Of a DNA stretch of 64,000 nt, positions 8,348-15,131 are shown in pieces. This DNA comes from JANRLJ01 sp033762735 (GTDB taxonomy: Bacteria > Chloroflexota > Anaerolineae > Aggregatilineales > Phototrophicaceae): NCBI GenBank assembly GCA_033762735.1, contig JANRLJ010000155.1, positions 1-64,000 on the forward strand, read 5' to 3'. Numbering within the stretch: position 1 is the first letter of the stretch; each line of letters begins with the position of its first letter. A program made the position numbers and the translations under genes. A model generated the notes under the pieces. It did not search any database. It saw only the letters and a program-made list of their open reading frames with translations, and was not told the DNA's origin.

Positions 8348-9184
8348 TTAATACTTCTTCACGAGGCTGCGGTAGACGGCAGGCTGGCGCGTCTGGATAA
8401 ACTGATATTCCTCGCGGAACTTGCGCACCGCGTCCAGGTCGATGCGCGCGACAGTGAAACCTTCCAGCGGTGCCCCCGTATCGGGATCGGTTTCGTCGGC
8501 AAGGCTGGCATAAATCTGCCCACGCGGGCCGACGATCATGCTCTCACCGCCAAAGCTGAGCGTCACATCCTCGCCCACACGGTTCGCGCCGACGACGTAA
8601 ACCGCGTTTTCATAGGCACGGGCGCGGACGTAAGTCTTCCACTCGTCAATATTGGACGCTTCCCAGTTTGCCATCACCAGCAGAATTTCTGCCCCGTCCA
8701 GCGTCATACTGCGCGAGACTTCGGGGAAGGCCAGATCATAGCCGATCATCATACCGATGCTGCCGATTTCCGTGTCGGCCACCGGCAGCTTAATCCCCTC
8801 GCGGAAAGCCATACGTTCTTCGCCCCGCAGGTGAATTTTGTGATAGGCCTCGACCAGATCACCTTCCGGCCCAACCAGAATGGCCGAGTTGTAGAGGACG
8901 CTTTCTACCTTTTCCTTCGTCACCATCCCGAAGGCGATATAGATGCCGAATTCATTTGCCCGCTGTGCCATGAGGTTGATGGTCGGCCCCGGTACGCGCT
9001 GCGCCATTTCGGTAAAACGCAGGCCCAGTTCGTTGCCGCTGGTGATGAGTTCGGGGAAGACGATCAGATCGACCTTCTGCTGCGAGGCGATGCGCGAGAT
9101 CATCTCGGACATCTTGACGAGGTTTTCTTCTGCCTCGCCCAAACGGGGTTTCATCTGCACGACGGCGATGGTTACTTCACGCAT
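8348..9184 (-). CDS. Carbon-nitrogen hydrolase (nitrilase) fold protein lacking the catalytic cysteine
   Basis: 278 aa, full length for the family. The nitrilase catalytic triad is Glu-Lys-Cys. E45 (in FPELITSG) and K116 (in AYHKIHL) are in place, but the cysteine of the usual ICYDxxFPE motif is glycine here: IGYDLAFPEV, G148, codon GGC. The rest of the fold, including the GE(E)RMAFREG loop and MANWEA, is well kept. Classical amidase or nitrilase chemistry should therefore be impossible; the protein may be a ligand-binding or regulatory paralogue. A one-base change from TGC would explain it. The gene stands alone behind a 237-base gap with no clear feature. Confidence 0.85.
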   Translation of the reverse strand: MREVTIAVVQMKPRLGEAEENLVKMSEMISRIASQQKVDLIVFPELITSGNELGLRFTEMAQRVPGPTINLMAQRANEFGIYIAFGMVTKEKVESVLYNSAILVGPEGDLVEAYHKIHLRGEERMAFREGIKLPVADTEIGSIGMMIGYDLAFPEVSRSMTLDGAEILLVMANWEASNIDEWKTYVRARAYENAVYVVGANRVGEDVTLSFGGESMIVGPRGQIYASLADETDPDTGAPLEGFTVARIDLDAVRKFREEYQFIQTRQPAVYRSLVKKY

Positions 9185-9309
9185 GAGTTCTGTATATCCT
9201 TCTATCGTTTAATCGCAGGTCAAAAGATGACGGTGATTGTAGCTTAAGTCCGGGTGAGGAGCGAACGTGTCACGTTAGCGCTCTTGCAACGATGTGTGCG
9301 GCCTTCTTT

Positions 9310-9350
9310 TCCCCTCTCCCTGAGGGAGAGGGGATCAAGGGGTGAGGGCA
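9310..9350. repeat. CCCTCTCCC-type intergenic repeat (family D)
   Basis: A short inverted repeat, CCCCTCTCCCTGAGGGAGAG, followed by GGGGTGAGGGC. Related copies lie at 14434-14488, 38207-38260 and 39207-39320. It is located directly downstream of the pseudouridine synthase stop codon and may act as a terminator hairpin. Confidence 0.75.
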
Positions 9351-9352
9351 GA

Positions 9353-10294
9353 TCACCGCAGTTTTTCCATCAGATGCGCCAGCACGGGCGGCAGCGGCGA
9401 CTCAAGCGTCATCCGTTCGCCTGTGCGGGGATGGTCAAAGCTCAGTCGTGCGGCATGGAGAAAGTTACGCTTGAGCCTGATGCGCTGCTTGCGGAAGCCG
9501 TAGATCGTATCACCGACGACAGGAGTGCCAATAAAGGCAGCATGGACGCGAATCTGATGGGTGCGCCCGGTCAGCAGGTTGAACTCCACCAGCGCCTGCC
9601 CTTCCTTGAAGTTGTCATCCAGCACAGCAAATTCGGTAATGGCGGGCTTGCCTTCGCGCAGCACGGCCATCCGCTTGCGCTGGCGTGGGTCGCGGGCAAT
9701 TGGGGCTTCGATTCGTCCGGTCAGGGTTTTAGGCGTGCGTTCCAGCAGCGCCAGGTAAATTTTCTCGACGGTGCGTGCCTGGAACTGGCGCATCAGGCTG
9801 GCCTGTGCCGCGTCGTTGAGCGCGATCACCATCAGCCCGCTGGTGTCCTTGTCCAGACGATGCACGATGCCGCGCCGCCCTTCCGTGTCGCTCATCTGGC
9901 TGATCTTCGGCCAGCGTGACAGAATTGCGTTGACCAGTGTGCCCGACTCGTTGCCAACCGCCGGATGCACCACCAACCCGGCGGGCTTGTCGATCACGGC
10001 CAGATCATCATCCTCGTAAATCACGGTCAGGTCGATCTGCTCCGGCTGAACTTCGGCGGCCTGTTCACGCGGTGGCAAGGTCAGCCGCACCGTCTCGCCG
10101 CCACGCAGCTTGATCCCCGGCTTGGCAGGTGTCCCGTTGACTGTGACCCGGCCTTCCTTGATGAAGGTCTGAACCTGCACCCGGGAAAAACCGTCACCAC
10201 TGTTCAAAGCGTGACCTTCAAGCTGTGCCAGAAGCAGCTTGTCCAGCCGTTCGCCAGAATCTTCCACCGTAAATTCGAGGTGCTGTTCACTCAT
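9353..10294 (-). CDS. RluA family 23S rRNA pseudouridine synthase (RluD-like)
   Basis: 313 aa. An S4 RNA-binding domain (about residues 12-80) precedes the RluA catalytic domain. The signature HRLDKDTSGLMVIA is at 145-158 with catalytic D148, and GRTHQIRVH and PVVGDTIYG follow. RluC and RluD, which isomerise uridines of 23S rRNA helices, share this layout; the exact site modified cannot be read from the sequence. Start ATGAGTGAAC at 10294. It is transcribed separately from the DUF305 gene, which has its own terminator just upstream. Confidence 0.92.
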   Translation of the reverse strand: MSEQHLEFTVEDSGERLDKLLLAQLEGHALNSGDGFSRVQVQTFIKEGRVTVNGTPAKPGIKLRGGETVRLTLPPREQAAEVQPEQIDLTVIYEDDDLAVIDKPAGLVVHPAVGNESGTLVNAILSRWPKISQMSDTEGRRGIVHRLDKDTSGLMVIALNDAAQASLMRQFQARTVEKIYLALLERTPKTLTGRIEAPIARDPRQRKRMAVLREGKPAITEFAVLDDNFKEGQALVEFNLLTGRTHQIRVHAAFIGTPVVGDTIYGFRKQRIRLKRNFLHAARLSFDHPRTGERMTLESPLPPVLAHLMEKLR

Positions 10295-10386
10295 TCATTA
10301 GCTCGCTTGTTCTAACCACGTGTTCTATCATATCACAAAACGGTTAAAAAATGAACGCTCTTTATAACTGCTGCTTACAGCAAATC

Positions 10387-10417
10387 AAAAAGCGGCAGCC
10401 GTTGAGGTCTGCCGCTT
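10387..10417 (-). terminator. Rho-independent terminator of the DUF305 gene
   Basis: On the minus strand a perfect nine-base-pair stem, AAGCGGCAG pairing with CTGCCGCTT, ends in a run of five T. It lies 24 bases after the DUF305 stop codon. Confidence 0.85.
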
Positions 10418-10440
10418 CCGCATCGCTGGTGTAGAGAAGA

Positions 10441-11046
10441 TCACCCGCCCAGTTCGGCGATCAGCGCTTCCATCTGTTCAATCTCGGCGGTCTGCACTTC
10501 GAGAATGGTGTTTGCCAGGGTAATGACTTCTTCATGCTGGGCGCGGCGCAGAATCCGCTCGGCCATGTGCAGCGCATCGTCGTGGTGGTCGATCATCGAC
10601 TCCAGCCATGCGATTTCGTACTCGACACCTTCCAGCCGATTGAAGCCCGCGAACATGCCCATCATCATGGCCGGGTCAGTGAAGGGACCGTCCGTGTTGT
10701 GGCCGCCGTGCCCGCTGTGGTCGTCGCCTTCGCCCATCATCCCCATCATCTCCGACATGGGCATCGGTGCGTAATCGATGTTGTACCACGCCAGCAGCCA
10801 GCCGCGCATCAGCTCGATTTCGGCGCTCTGGGTGTCGATGATGTTCTGGCAGACCGTCTGAATGGATTCGGTCTGCGCCTTCGCCAGACAATCCTGTGCC
10901 ATATCCAGCGCCATCTGATGATGGTCGATCATCCCCTCTAAAAAGCGAACTTCAGCGCGTCCACTGCGCCCTTCAACCGGGCTGTCGGCTCTCGCTGGAA
11001 CCACCGCTGCCATCAAAACCATCAGAACCGCAAACATCATTTTCAT
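10441..11046 (-). CDS. Secreted DUF305 protein with duplicated domain and Met/His-rich linker
   Basis: 201 aa. A signal peptide covers about residues 1-20 (MFAVLMVLMAAVVPARA). Two copies of the ferritin-like DUF305 motif follow, FLEGMIDHHQMALDMA and WLESMIDHHDDALHMA, each with paired histidines. Between them lies a segment rich in Met, His and Asp (MSEMMGMMGEGDDHSGHGGH), a type of sequence often linked with copper binding. Probably an extracytoplasmic metal-handling protein. An AGGAGAACAGG ribosome binding site and a strong terminator define the unit. It is divergent from a two-component system whose kinase has a YHS metal-binding domain, suggesting a joint role in metal response (inference). 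Confidence 0.88.
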   Translation of the reverse strand: MKMMFAVLMVLMAAVVPARADSPVEGRSGRAEVRFLEGMIDHHQMALDMAQDCLAKAQTESIQTVCQNIIDTQSAEIELMRGWLLAWYNIDYAPMPMSEMMGMMGEGDDHSGHGGHNTDGPFTDPAMMMGMFAGFNRLEGVEYEIAWLESMIDHHDDALHMAERILRRAQHEEVITLANTILEVQTAEIEQMEALIAELGG

Positions 11047-11288
11047 CCGTCCTGTTCTCCTCTGTGTGATTGATACCTGATCTCACTTTAAAACGTCGGG
11101 GAAATTGCTGATACCGCTAAATAGCGTGTTCCTGGAAATGATTCCCTCACATCTGAGGCCGTCAGTGCTTCCTATGAACAACATCTGTTTTACCCCGGCT
11201 AACACGTCAATTGGCGGTGTGCGGCTGTCAGTAAAAGGACTATGCTTGGAGAATCAGAAGATTGACTCAAGGATCAGGGAGAAACACA

Positions 11289-11930
11289 GTGGTGCGGGTG
11301 CTGCTGGCCGAAGATCATAAAATCGTTCGTCAGGGGACGCGGCTTTATCTGGAAAGCGTGGGGATTGACGTGATCGGCGAGGCGACGACCGGGCGCGAAG
11401 CGGTGGAGATGGCGCGTGATTTACAGCCGGACGTGGTGATTATGGACATCCACATGCCGGAACTGACGGGCGTGGAAGCCACCCGGCGCATCCGCCACGA
11501 GAACGATCAGATTCGGGTGCTGGCGCTGACGGCCTACAACGAACCTGCTTACGTGCAGGCGCTTCTGGAAGCGGGCGCGGATGGCTTCGTGCTGAAGACG
11601 GCTGAACTTTCCGAACTGCTCAAAGCACTGCGCGAGGTCGCCACCGGGCACAGCGCCTTTGACGCGCAAATGCTGGCGAAGGCGTCCCAGCAAGGGGAAG
11701 CGCCGGTCATGATCGAAGGCCTGACCGACCGCGAACTCGAAGTGCTGACCTGCGCCGCACGTGGCCTGACGAACAAGCAGATCGGCCAGCAGTTGTTTAT
11801 CTCTGACCGCACTGTGCAGGGACACCTGCAAAATATCTACCAGAAAATGAACGTGACCACGCGCACCGAGGCGGTGACGCTGGCGCTCAAACATGGGCTG
11901 ATTATGCTGGGCAACGATAATGCTGAATAA
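11289..11930 (+). CDS. NarL/LuxR family response regulator
   Basis: 213 aa counted from GTG 11289, chosen because AGGGAGA precedes it by seven bases; an in-frame TTG at 11262 is possible. The receiver domain has the acidic pair E8-D9, phosphorylation site D53 (VIMDIHMP) and the conserved lysine in FVLKTA. The C-terminal LuxR-type helix-turn-helix (LTDRELEVL ... NKQIGQQLFISDRTVQGHL) binds DNA. It is followed after 12 bases by a matching histidine kinase gene that has its own GGAGG site, so they form one two-component operon. The target is unknown; the divergent DUF305 gene is a candidate. Confidence 0.93.
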   Translation: MVRVLLAEDHKIVRQGTRLYLESVGIDVIGEATTGREAVEMARDLQPDVVIMDIHMPELTGVEATRRIRHENDQIRVLALTAYNEPAYVQALLEAGADGFVLKTAELSELLKALREVATGHSAFDAQMLAKASQQGEAPVMIEGLTDRELEVLTCAARGLTNKQIGQQLFISDRTVQGHLQNIYQKMNVTTRTEAVTLALKHGLIMLGNDNAE

Positions 11931-11942
11931 AGGAGGGAGCGC

Positions 11943-12992
11943 ATGAACGGCATGGCGCACCTGTGGATCGTGTTGTGTCTGCTGCTCATCAGCGGCAGCC
12001 TGTGGATTTACGTCCGGGTGCTGCGCCCGCTGCGGCGGCTGGCGGCACAATCGGCGCAGTTGACCGGGGGCGACCTGAACGCGCTGCATCTGTCCTGCGG
12101 CGGCATCCGCGAGATCGACGACATCCGGCGAGCGATGGCCGGCATGGTCGGGCATATCCGGCGGACGCAGGACGAAGGGTTGGTCTACCGCGACGCGCTC
12201 ACCAATGGGCAGGAGGCCGAACGCACCCGGCTGGCGCATGAGCTGCACGACGACACGGTGCAGGCTTTTATCGCCATCGGCCAGAGCATCGACCTTGCGA
12301 TACAGCTAGGGGATGTTGCGCCGAAAGCGGCTGAGGTGCTGAAGTCGGCACGGGCGCAGGCAGTCGAAGCAGTGGACAATCTGCGCCGTCTGATCGCGGA
12401 CTTACGCCCCCCTGCTCTGGAAGAACTCGGCCTTGTTCCCGCGTTGCGGATGATGCGGCTGGCGAATATCGATCTGCGGGTAGATGTAGATGGCGTGGAG
12501 CGTCGGCTGGACGAGGAGCAGGAACTCACGCTGTTCCGCGTGGCACAGGAAGCCGTGCGCAATGCGTGGCGGCATGGTCGCGCCTCGCAGGTGACGCTGC
12601 ATGTGGATTATGCGCCGCACCACATCCAACTGATTATTCATGATAATGGACATGGCTTTGTGCTGCCGGACTCGCCCGACTGCTTCGCGGCGGAAGGCCA
12701 TTACGGGCTTCTTGGTATTCAGGAGCGCGTGCGCGACCTCAACGGCACGGTCAGCATCGACAGCGCCCCCGGACATGGCACACGGATACAGGTCGAACTT
12801 CCGACGATACCGACTCCACAGCCCGATGATGTGGTGCGCGACCCGGTGTGCAGCGCCCTTATCAGACCGCAGCAGGCCTATGGCAGCGTGGTCTATGACG
12901 GCCAGCGCTATTATTTCTGCTGCCCAGTGTGCCAGGGGGAATTCCAGCGCAGCCCGCAGACGTATCTGCAAGTACCGAGTATTGAGTTGTGA
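11943..12992 (+). CDS. Sensor histidine kinase (NarX/DesK type) with a C-terminal YHS domain
   Basis: 349 aa. One N-terminal transmembrane helix (about 7-25) leads into a HAMP-like region (26-80), a HisKA_3 dimerisation domain with phospho-acceptor H102 in HELHDDTVQ, and a HATPase_c domain with N207 (EAVRNAWRHG), DNGHGF and GLLGIQERV. After residue 295 comes an unusual extra module, RDPVCSALI ... YYFCCPVCQGEF (C303, C326, C327, C330), matching the YHS/TRASH type of small metal-binding domain. There is almost no extracytoplasmic part, so sensing may be through the YHS cysteines inside the cell. The last six residues, VPSIEL, and the TGA stop fall in a heptamer-like intergenic repeat. Confidence 0.88.
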   Translation: MNGMAHLWIVLCLLLISGSLWIYVRVLRPLRRLAAQSAQLTGGDLNALHLSCGGIREIDDIRRAMAGMVGHIRRTQDEGLVYRDALTNGQEAERTRLAHELHDDTVQAFIAIGQSIDLAIQLGDVAPKAAEVLKSARAQAVEAVDNLRRLIADLRPPALEELGLVPALRMMRLANIDLRVDVDGVERRLDEEQELTLFRVAQEAVRNAWRHGRASQVTLHVDYAPHHIQLIIHDNGHGFVLPDSPDCFAAEGHYGLLGIQERVRDLNGTVSIDSAPGHGTRIQVELPTIPTPQPDDVVRDPVCSALIRPQQAYGSVVYDGQRYYFCCPVCQGEFQRSPQTYLQVPSIEL

Positions 12993-13010
12993 GTGCCGAG
13001 TGGTGAGTGT
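12970..13010 (+). repeat. Heptamer-like AGTGAGT repeat array (family C)
   Basis: A degenerate run of units such as GAGTATT, GAGTTGT, GAGTGCC, GAGTGGT. It overlaps the 3' end of the histidine kinase gene and supplies its stop codon. Other arrays are at 26573-26615, 37203-37236, 41005-41045, 41085-41133, 43845-43880, 43965-43995 and 62074-62099. Confidence 0.7.
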
Positions 13011-13032
13011 GCTTTCCTTTGAAGCGTGCATT

Positions 13033-13056
13033 GTAGGGACACGGTATACCGCGTCC
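13033..13056. repeat. Palindromic intergenic repeat (family A)
   Basis: GTAGGGACACGGTATACCGCGTCC, an imperfect palindrome of the same family as 210-237, immediately after the heptamer-like array and before the hydrolase gene. Confidence 0.7.
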
Positions 13057-13121
13057 GAAATGGAATTCGCTGAATTGAGCGATTTCTGGTGTTCTCAGCA
13101 TTCGACAGGTACGCTCGACAT

Positions 13122-13916
13122 ATGACAAACACCCCCTCCCCTCTCCATTACACCTGCACCGGCAGCGGGCCGGATGTGCTGTTGATTCACGGCTGGGGCA
13201 GTTCTGGCGTGATGTGGGGGCCGACCATGCAGGCGCTCGCGGGACAGTTCCGCTTGTGGGCGGTTGACCTGGCAGGATCAGGCGCGTCGCAGCCATACGA
13301 GGGTGTCTCCGGCATTAATCGGCATGTCGAAGCGCTGGCCGCATTTTGTGAGCGGCATCAGATCAAGCCGCTGGCCGTCGTGGGGCATTCAATGGGCGGG
13401 ATGGTCGCACTCAAGCTGGCTGCGATGTACCCTGATCTGATGCAGGGGTTGGTGCTGGTCTGCCCGTGCATCACCGGGCGCTACGGCTTCCCAGGGATGA
13501 GCCGCTTTTTCCGCACACGCTGGACAACGCCGCTGACAGCGCGTTCACAACTGCTGTGGCGGATTGCGAAGCATGAGCTTGTCGTGCAGGCCGCCACCCA
13601 CCTCTTGTTTCATCCCAACCGCCCGCTGCTGATGCAGATCGTGCGCGATTTCCAGCGTGCCGACTGGCGAAGCGGTGTCCATGACCTGCACAGCATGGCG
13701 CGGGAAAATGTGCTGGAGGCTGCCCGCCAGATTCGCATCCCGACACTGGTGATCGTCGGCGGGCGCGACCGCACCGTACCGCCGGATGAAGGCCGCGCCG
13801 CTGCCTTTGCCATCCCGAAGGCGCGGCTGGTGGAATTCCCCACCTGCGCCCACCGCCTGCCGGACGAACGGCCAGAGGCGTTTTTCGCGACGCTGCAAAA
13901 CTTCCTGACCCGTTAA
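13122..13916 (+). CDS. Alpha/beta hydrolase
   Basis: 264 aa from ATG 13122; the frame extends upstream to 13089 but the longer N-terminus is poor. The oxyanion segment is LLIHGWGSSG, the nucleophile elbow GHSMGG, the acid GGRDRTVPP and the histidine CAHRLPDERP, so the Ser-Asp-His triad is complete. It is an esterase or lipase-like serine hydrolase of the cytoplasm. The substrate is not predictable. The gene is followed by rsfS after 80 bases, and may be co-transcribed with it. Confidence 0.88.
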   Translation: MTNTPSPLHYTCTGSGPDVLLIHGWGSSGVMWGPTMQALAGQFRLWAVDLAGSGASQPYEGVSGINRHVEALAAFCERHQIKPLAVVGHSMGGMVALKLAAMYPDLMQGLVLVCPCITGRYGFPGMSRFFRTRWTTPLTARSQLLWRIAKHELVVQAATHLLFHPNRPLLMQIVRDFQRADWRSGVHDLHSMARENVLEAARQIRIPTLVIVGGRDRTVPPDEGRAAAFAIPKARLVEFPTCAHRLPDERPEAFFATLQNFLTR

Positions 13917-13996
13917 GGACTCCGATATTCTTTTAACAAAAATGTGTTATGATCTCAAAGATAGGAATTTACTCTGCCCTCTGAAGGAGGCGCTTT

Positions 13997-14347
13997 CTGG
14001 ACTCACTAGAACTTGCTCGTCATATCGTCGAAGTCATTGAAGACAAAAAGGCGACCGATATTCTCCTGCTTGACCTCCGCCCGGACGCAATCGTCGCGGA
14101 TTTTTTTATCATCGCAACCGGCACCAGCGACCGCCAGTTAAAGGCGTTGATTGACTACGTGCGCGAAGCCGTCAAGGAACGTTATGGAATGCTGCCCTAT
14201 GCCACCGAAGGCGTGGCCGAGAGCGGTTGGGTGTTGATGGACTACAGCTCGGTGGTTGTCCATCTGTTCATGGAAGAAAAGCGCGAATACTACGATCTGG
14301 AAGGGTTGTGGAGCGCGGAAGCCAACATTCTGCTCAGTATTCAGTAG
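13997..14347 (+). CDS. rsfS: Ribosomal silencing factor RsfS, CTG start codon
   Basis: 116 aa. RsfS binds ribosomal protein uL14 and blocks subunit joining when nutrients are low. The sequence SLELARHIVEVIEDKKATDI, then VADFFIIATGTSDRQLKALID and SGWVLMDYSSVVVHLFMEEKREYYDLEGLW, matches the family along its whole length. The family normally begins Met-Asp-Ser-Leu-Glu-Leu; the codon at that place is CTG (13997-13999). An AAGGAGG Shine-Dalgarno lies six bases upstream, an in-frame TGA (13982-13984) is just before it, and no ATG, GTG or TTG lies between, so CTG must be the initiator. The next in-frame ATG would remove the core. Confidence 0.92.
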   Translation: MDSLELARHIVEVIEDKKATDILLLDLRPDAIVADFFIIATGTSDRQLKALIDYVREAVKERYGMLPYATEGVAESGWVLMDYSSVVVHLFMEEKREYYDLEGLWSAEANILLSIQ

Positions 14348-14433
14348 GCCGGGCGGGGACGAGTCATCGCCCCTGCCTTTGGCCTCAGAACTTACATCAT
14401 GCTCTTGCCTAAACCCAATATCCTCTCTAAAGG

Positions 14434-14488
14434 CGAGACGACTCCCCCTGCGCCCTGAGGGAGAAGGGGGTTACGGGGGTTGAGGGTT
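14434..14488. repeat. CCCTGAGGGAG-type repeat (family D)
   Basis: Contains CTCCCCCTGCGCCCTGAGGG followed by AGAAGGGGG and GGGGGTTGAGGG. It fills the convergent gap between rsfS and ndk and could form a terminator hairpin. Confidence 0.7.
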
Positions 14489-14489
14489 G

Positions 14490-14945
14490 TCACGGCTTCT
14501 CGAAAATCCAGCGGTCGGTTTCGCGCGACCAGCTCAGCAGTTCCTCCGGCGCGAAGAAATTGGCGATTTCGGCAAGACCGTTTTCCGGGCTGTCGGAGCC
14601 ATGGACCAGATTACGTCCTACTTCCAGCGCGAAATCCCCGCGAATTGTGCCGCCGCCCGCTTCATGAGGACGGGTCGCGCCGATGGTATTGCGGGCGTTC
14701 TGGATGGCGTTCGTGCCTTCCAGCGCTATCACCACCACAGGTGAAGACGTGATGTAGTCCACCAGCCCCGCGAAAAATGGTCTTTCCCGGTGAATTTCAT
14801 AGTGCTTTTCGGCCAGTTCGCGCGACACCTGCATGAACTTCATGCCGACGATACGCAGGCCGCGCGCCTCGAAGCGCTTGATGATCTCGCCCACCAGCCC
14901 GCGCTGCACGCCGTCCGGCTTGACAATGATGAGTGTGCGTTCCAC
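14490..14945 (-). CDS. ndk: Nucleoside diphosphate kinase
   Basis: 151 aa, normal length. It transfers the gamma-phosphate of ATP to nucleoside diphosphates through a phosphohistidine. The N-terminus ERTLIIVKPDGVQRGLVGEI and the active-site segment NLVHGSDSPENG with H115 are fully conserved, as is ALEG and the GATRPHEA loop. Single gene, minus strand, convergent with rsfS. Confidence 0.97.
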   Translation of the reverse strand: MERTLIIVKPDGVQRGLVGEIIKRFEARGLRIVGMKFMQVSRELAEKHYEIHRERPFFAGLVDYITSSPVVVIALEGTNAIQNARNTIGATRPHEAGGGTIRGDFALEVGRNLVHGSDSPENGLAEIANFFAPEELLSWSRETDRWIFEKP

Positions 14946-14987
14946 GTTGTTTCCCCTTTTCTGCTGTATTCAGACCAGACATGATAA

Positions 14988-15011
14988 GGACGAGGCTGCT
15001 TTACCTCGTCC
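14988..15011 (-). terminator. Possible terminator hairpin downstream of the repeat-protein pair
   Basis: A perfect eight-base-pair stem, GGACGAGG with CCTCGTCC and an eight-base loop, about 120 bases after the 875-aa gene stop. The following minus-strand sequence TTATCAT is only weakly T-rich, so termination function is tentative. Confidence 0.4.
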
Positions 15012-15070
15012 CGGTAACACTGATGTTGCAAAGGAATGCCTGCTTCTACATGGGTCTGGTTATCTGAGGT

Positions 15071-15095
15071 GGGGCGAAACATGCCTCGCCCCTAC
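15071..15095. repeat. Palindromic intergenic repeat (family A variant)
   Basis: GGGGCGAAACATGCCTCGCC then CCTAC; a degenerate member of the palindrome family, in the gap between ndk and the acidic repeat protein. Confidence 0.6.
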
Positions 15096-15131
15096 GGACT
15101 CATGCTTTACAACAGTGCATATACGCCGCGA

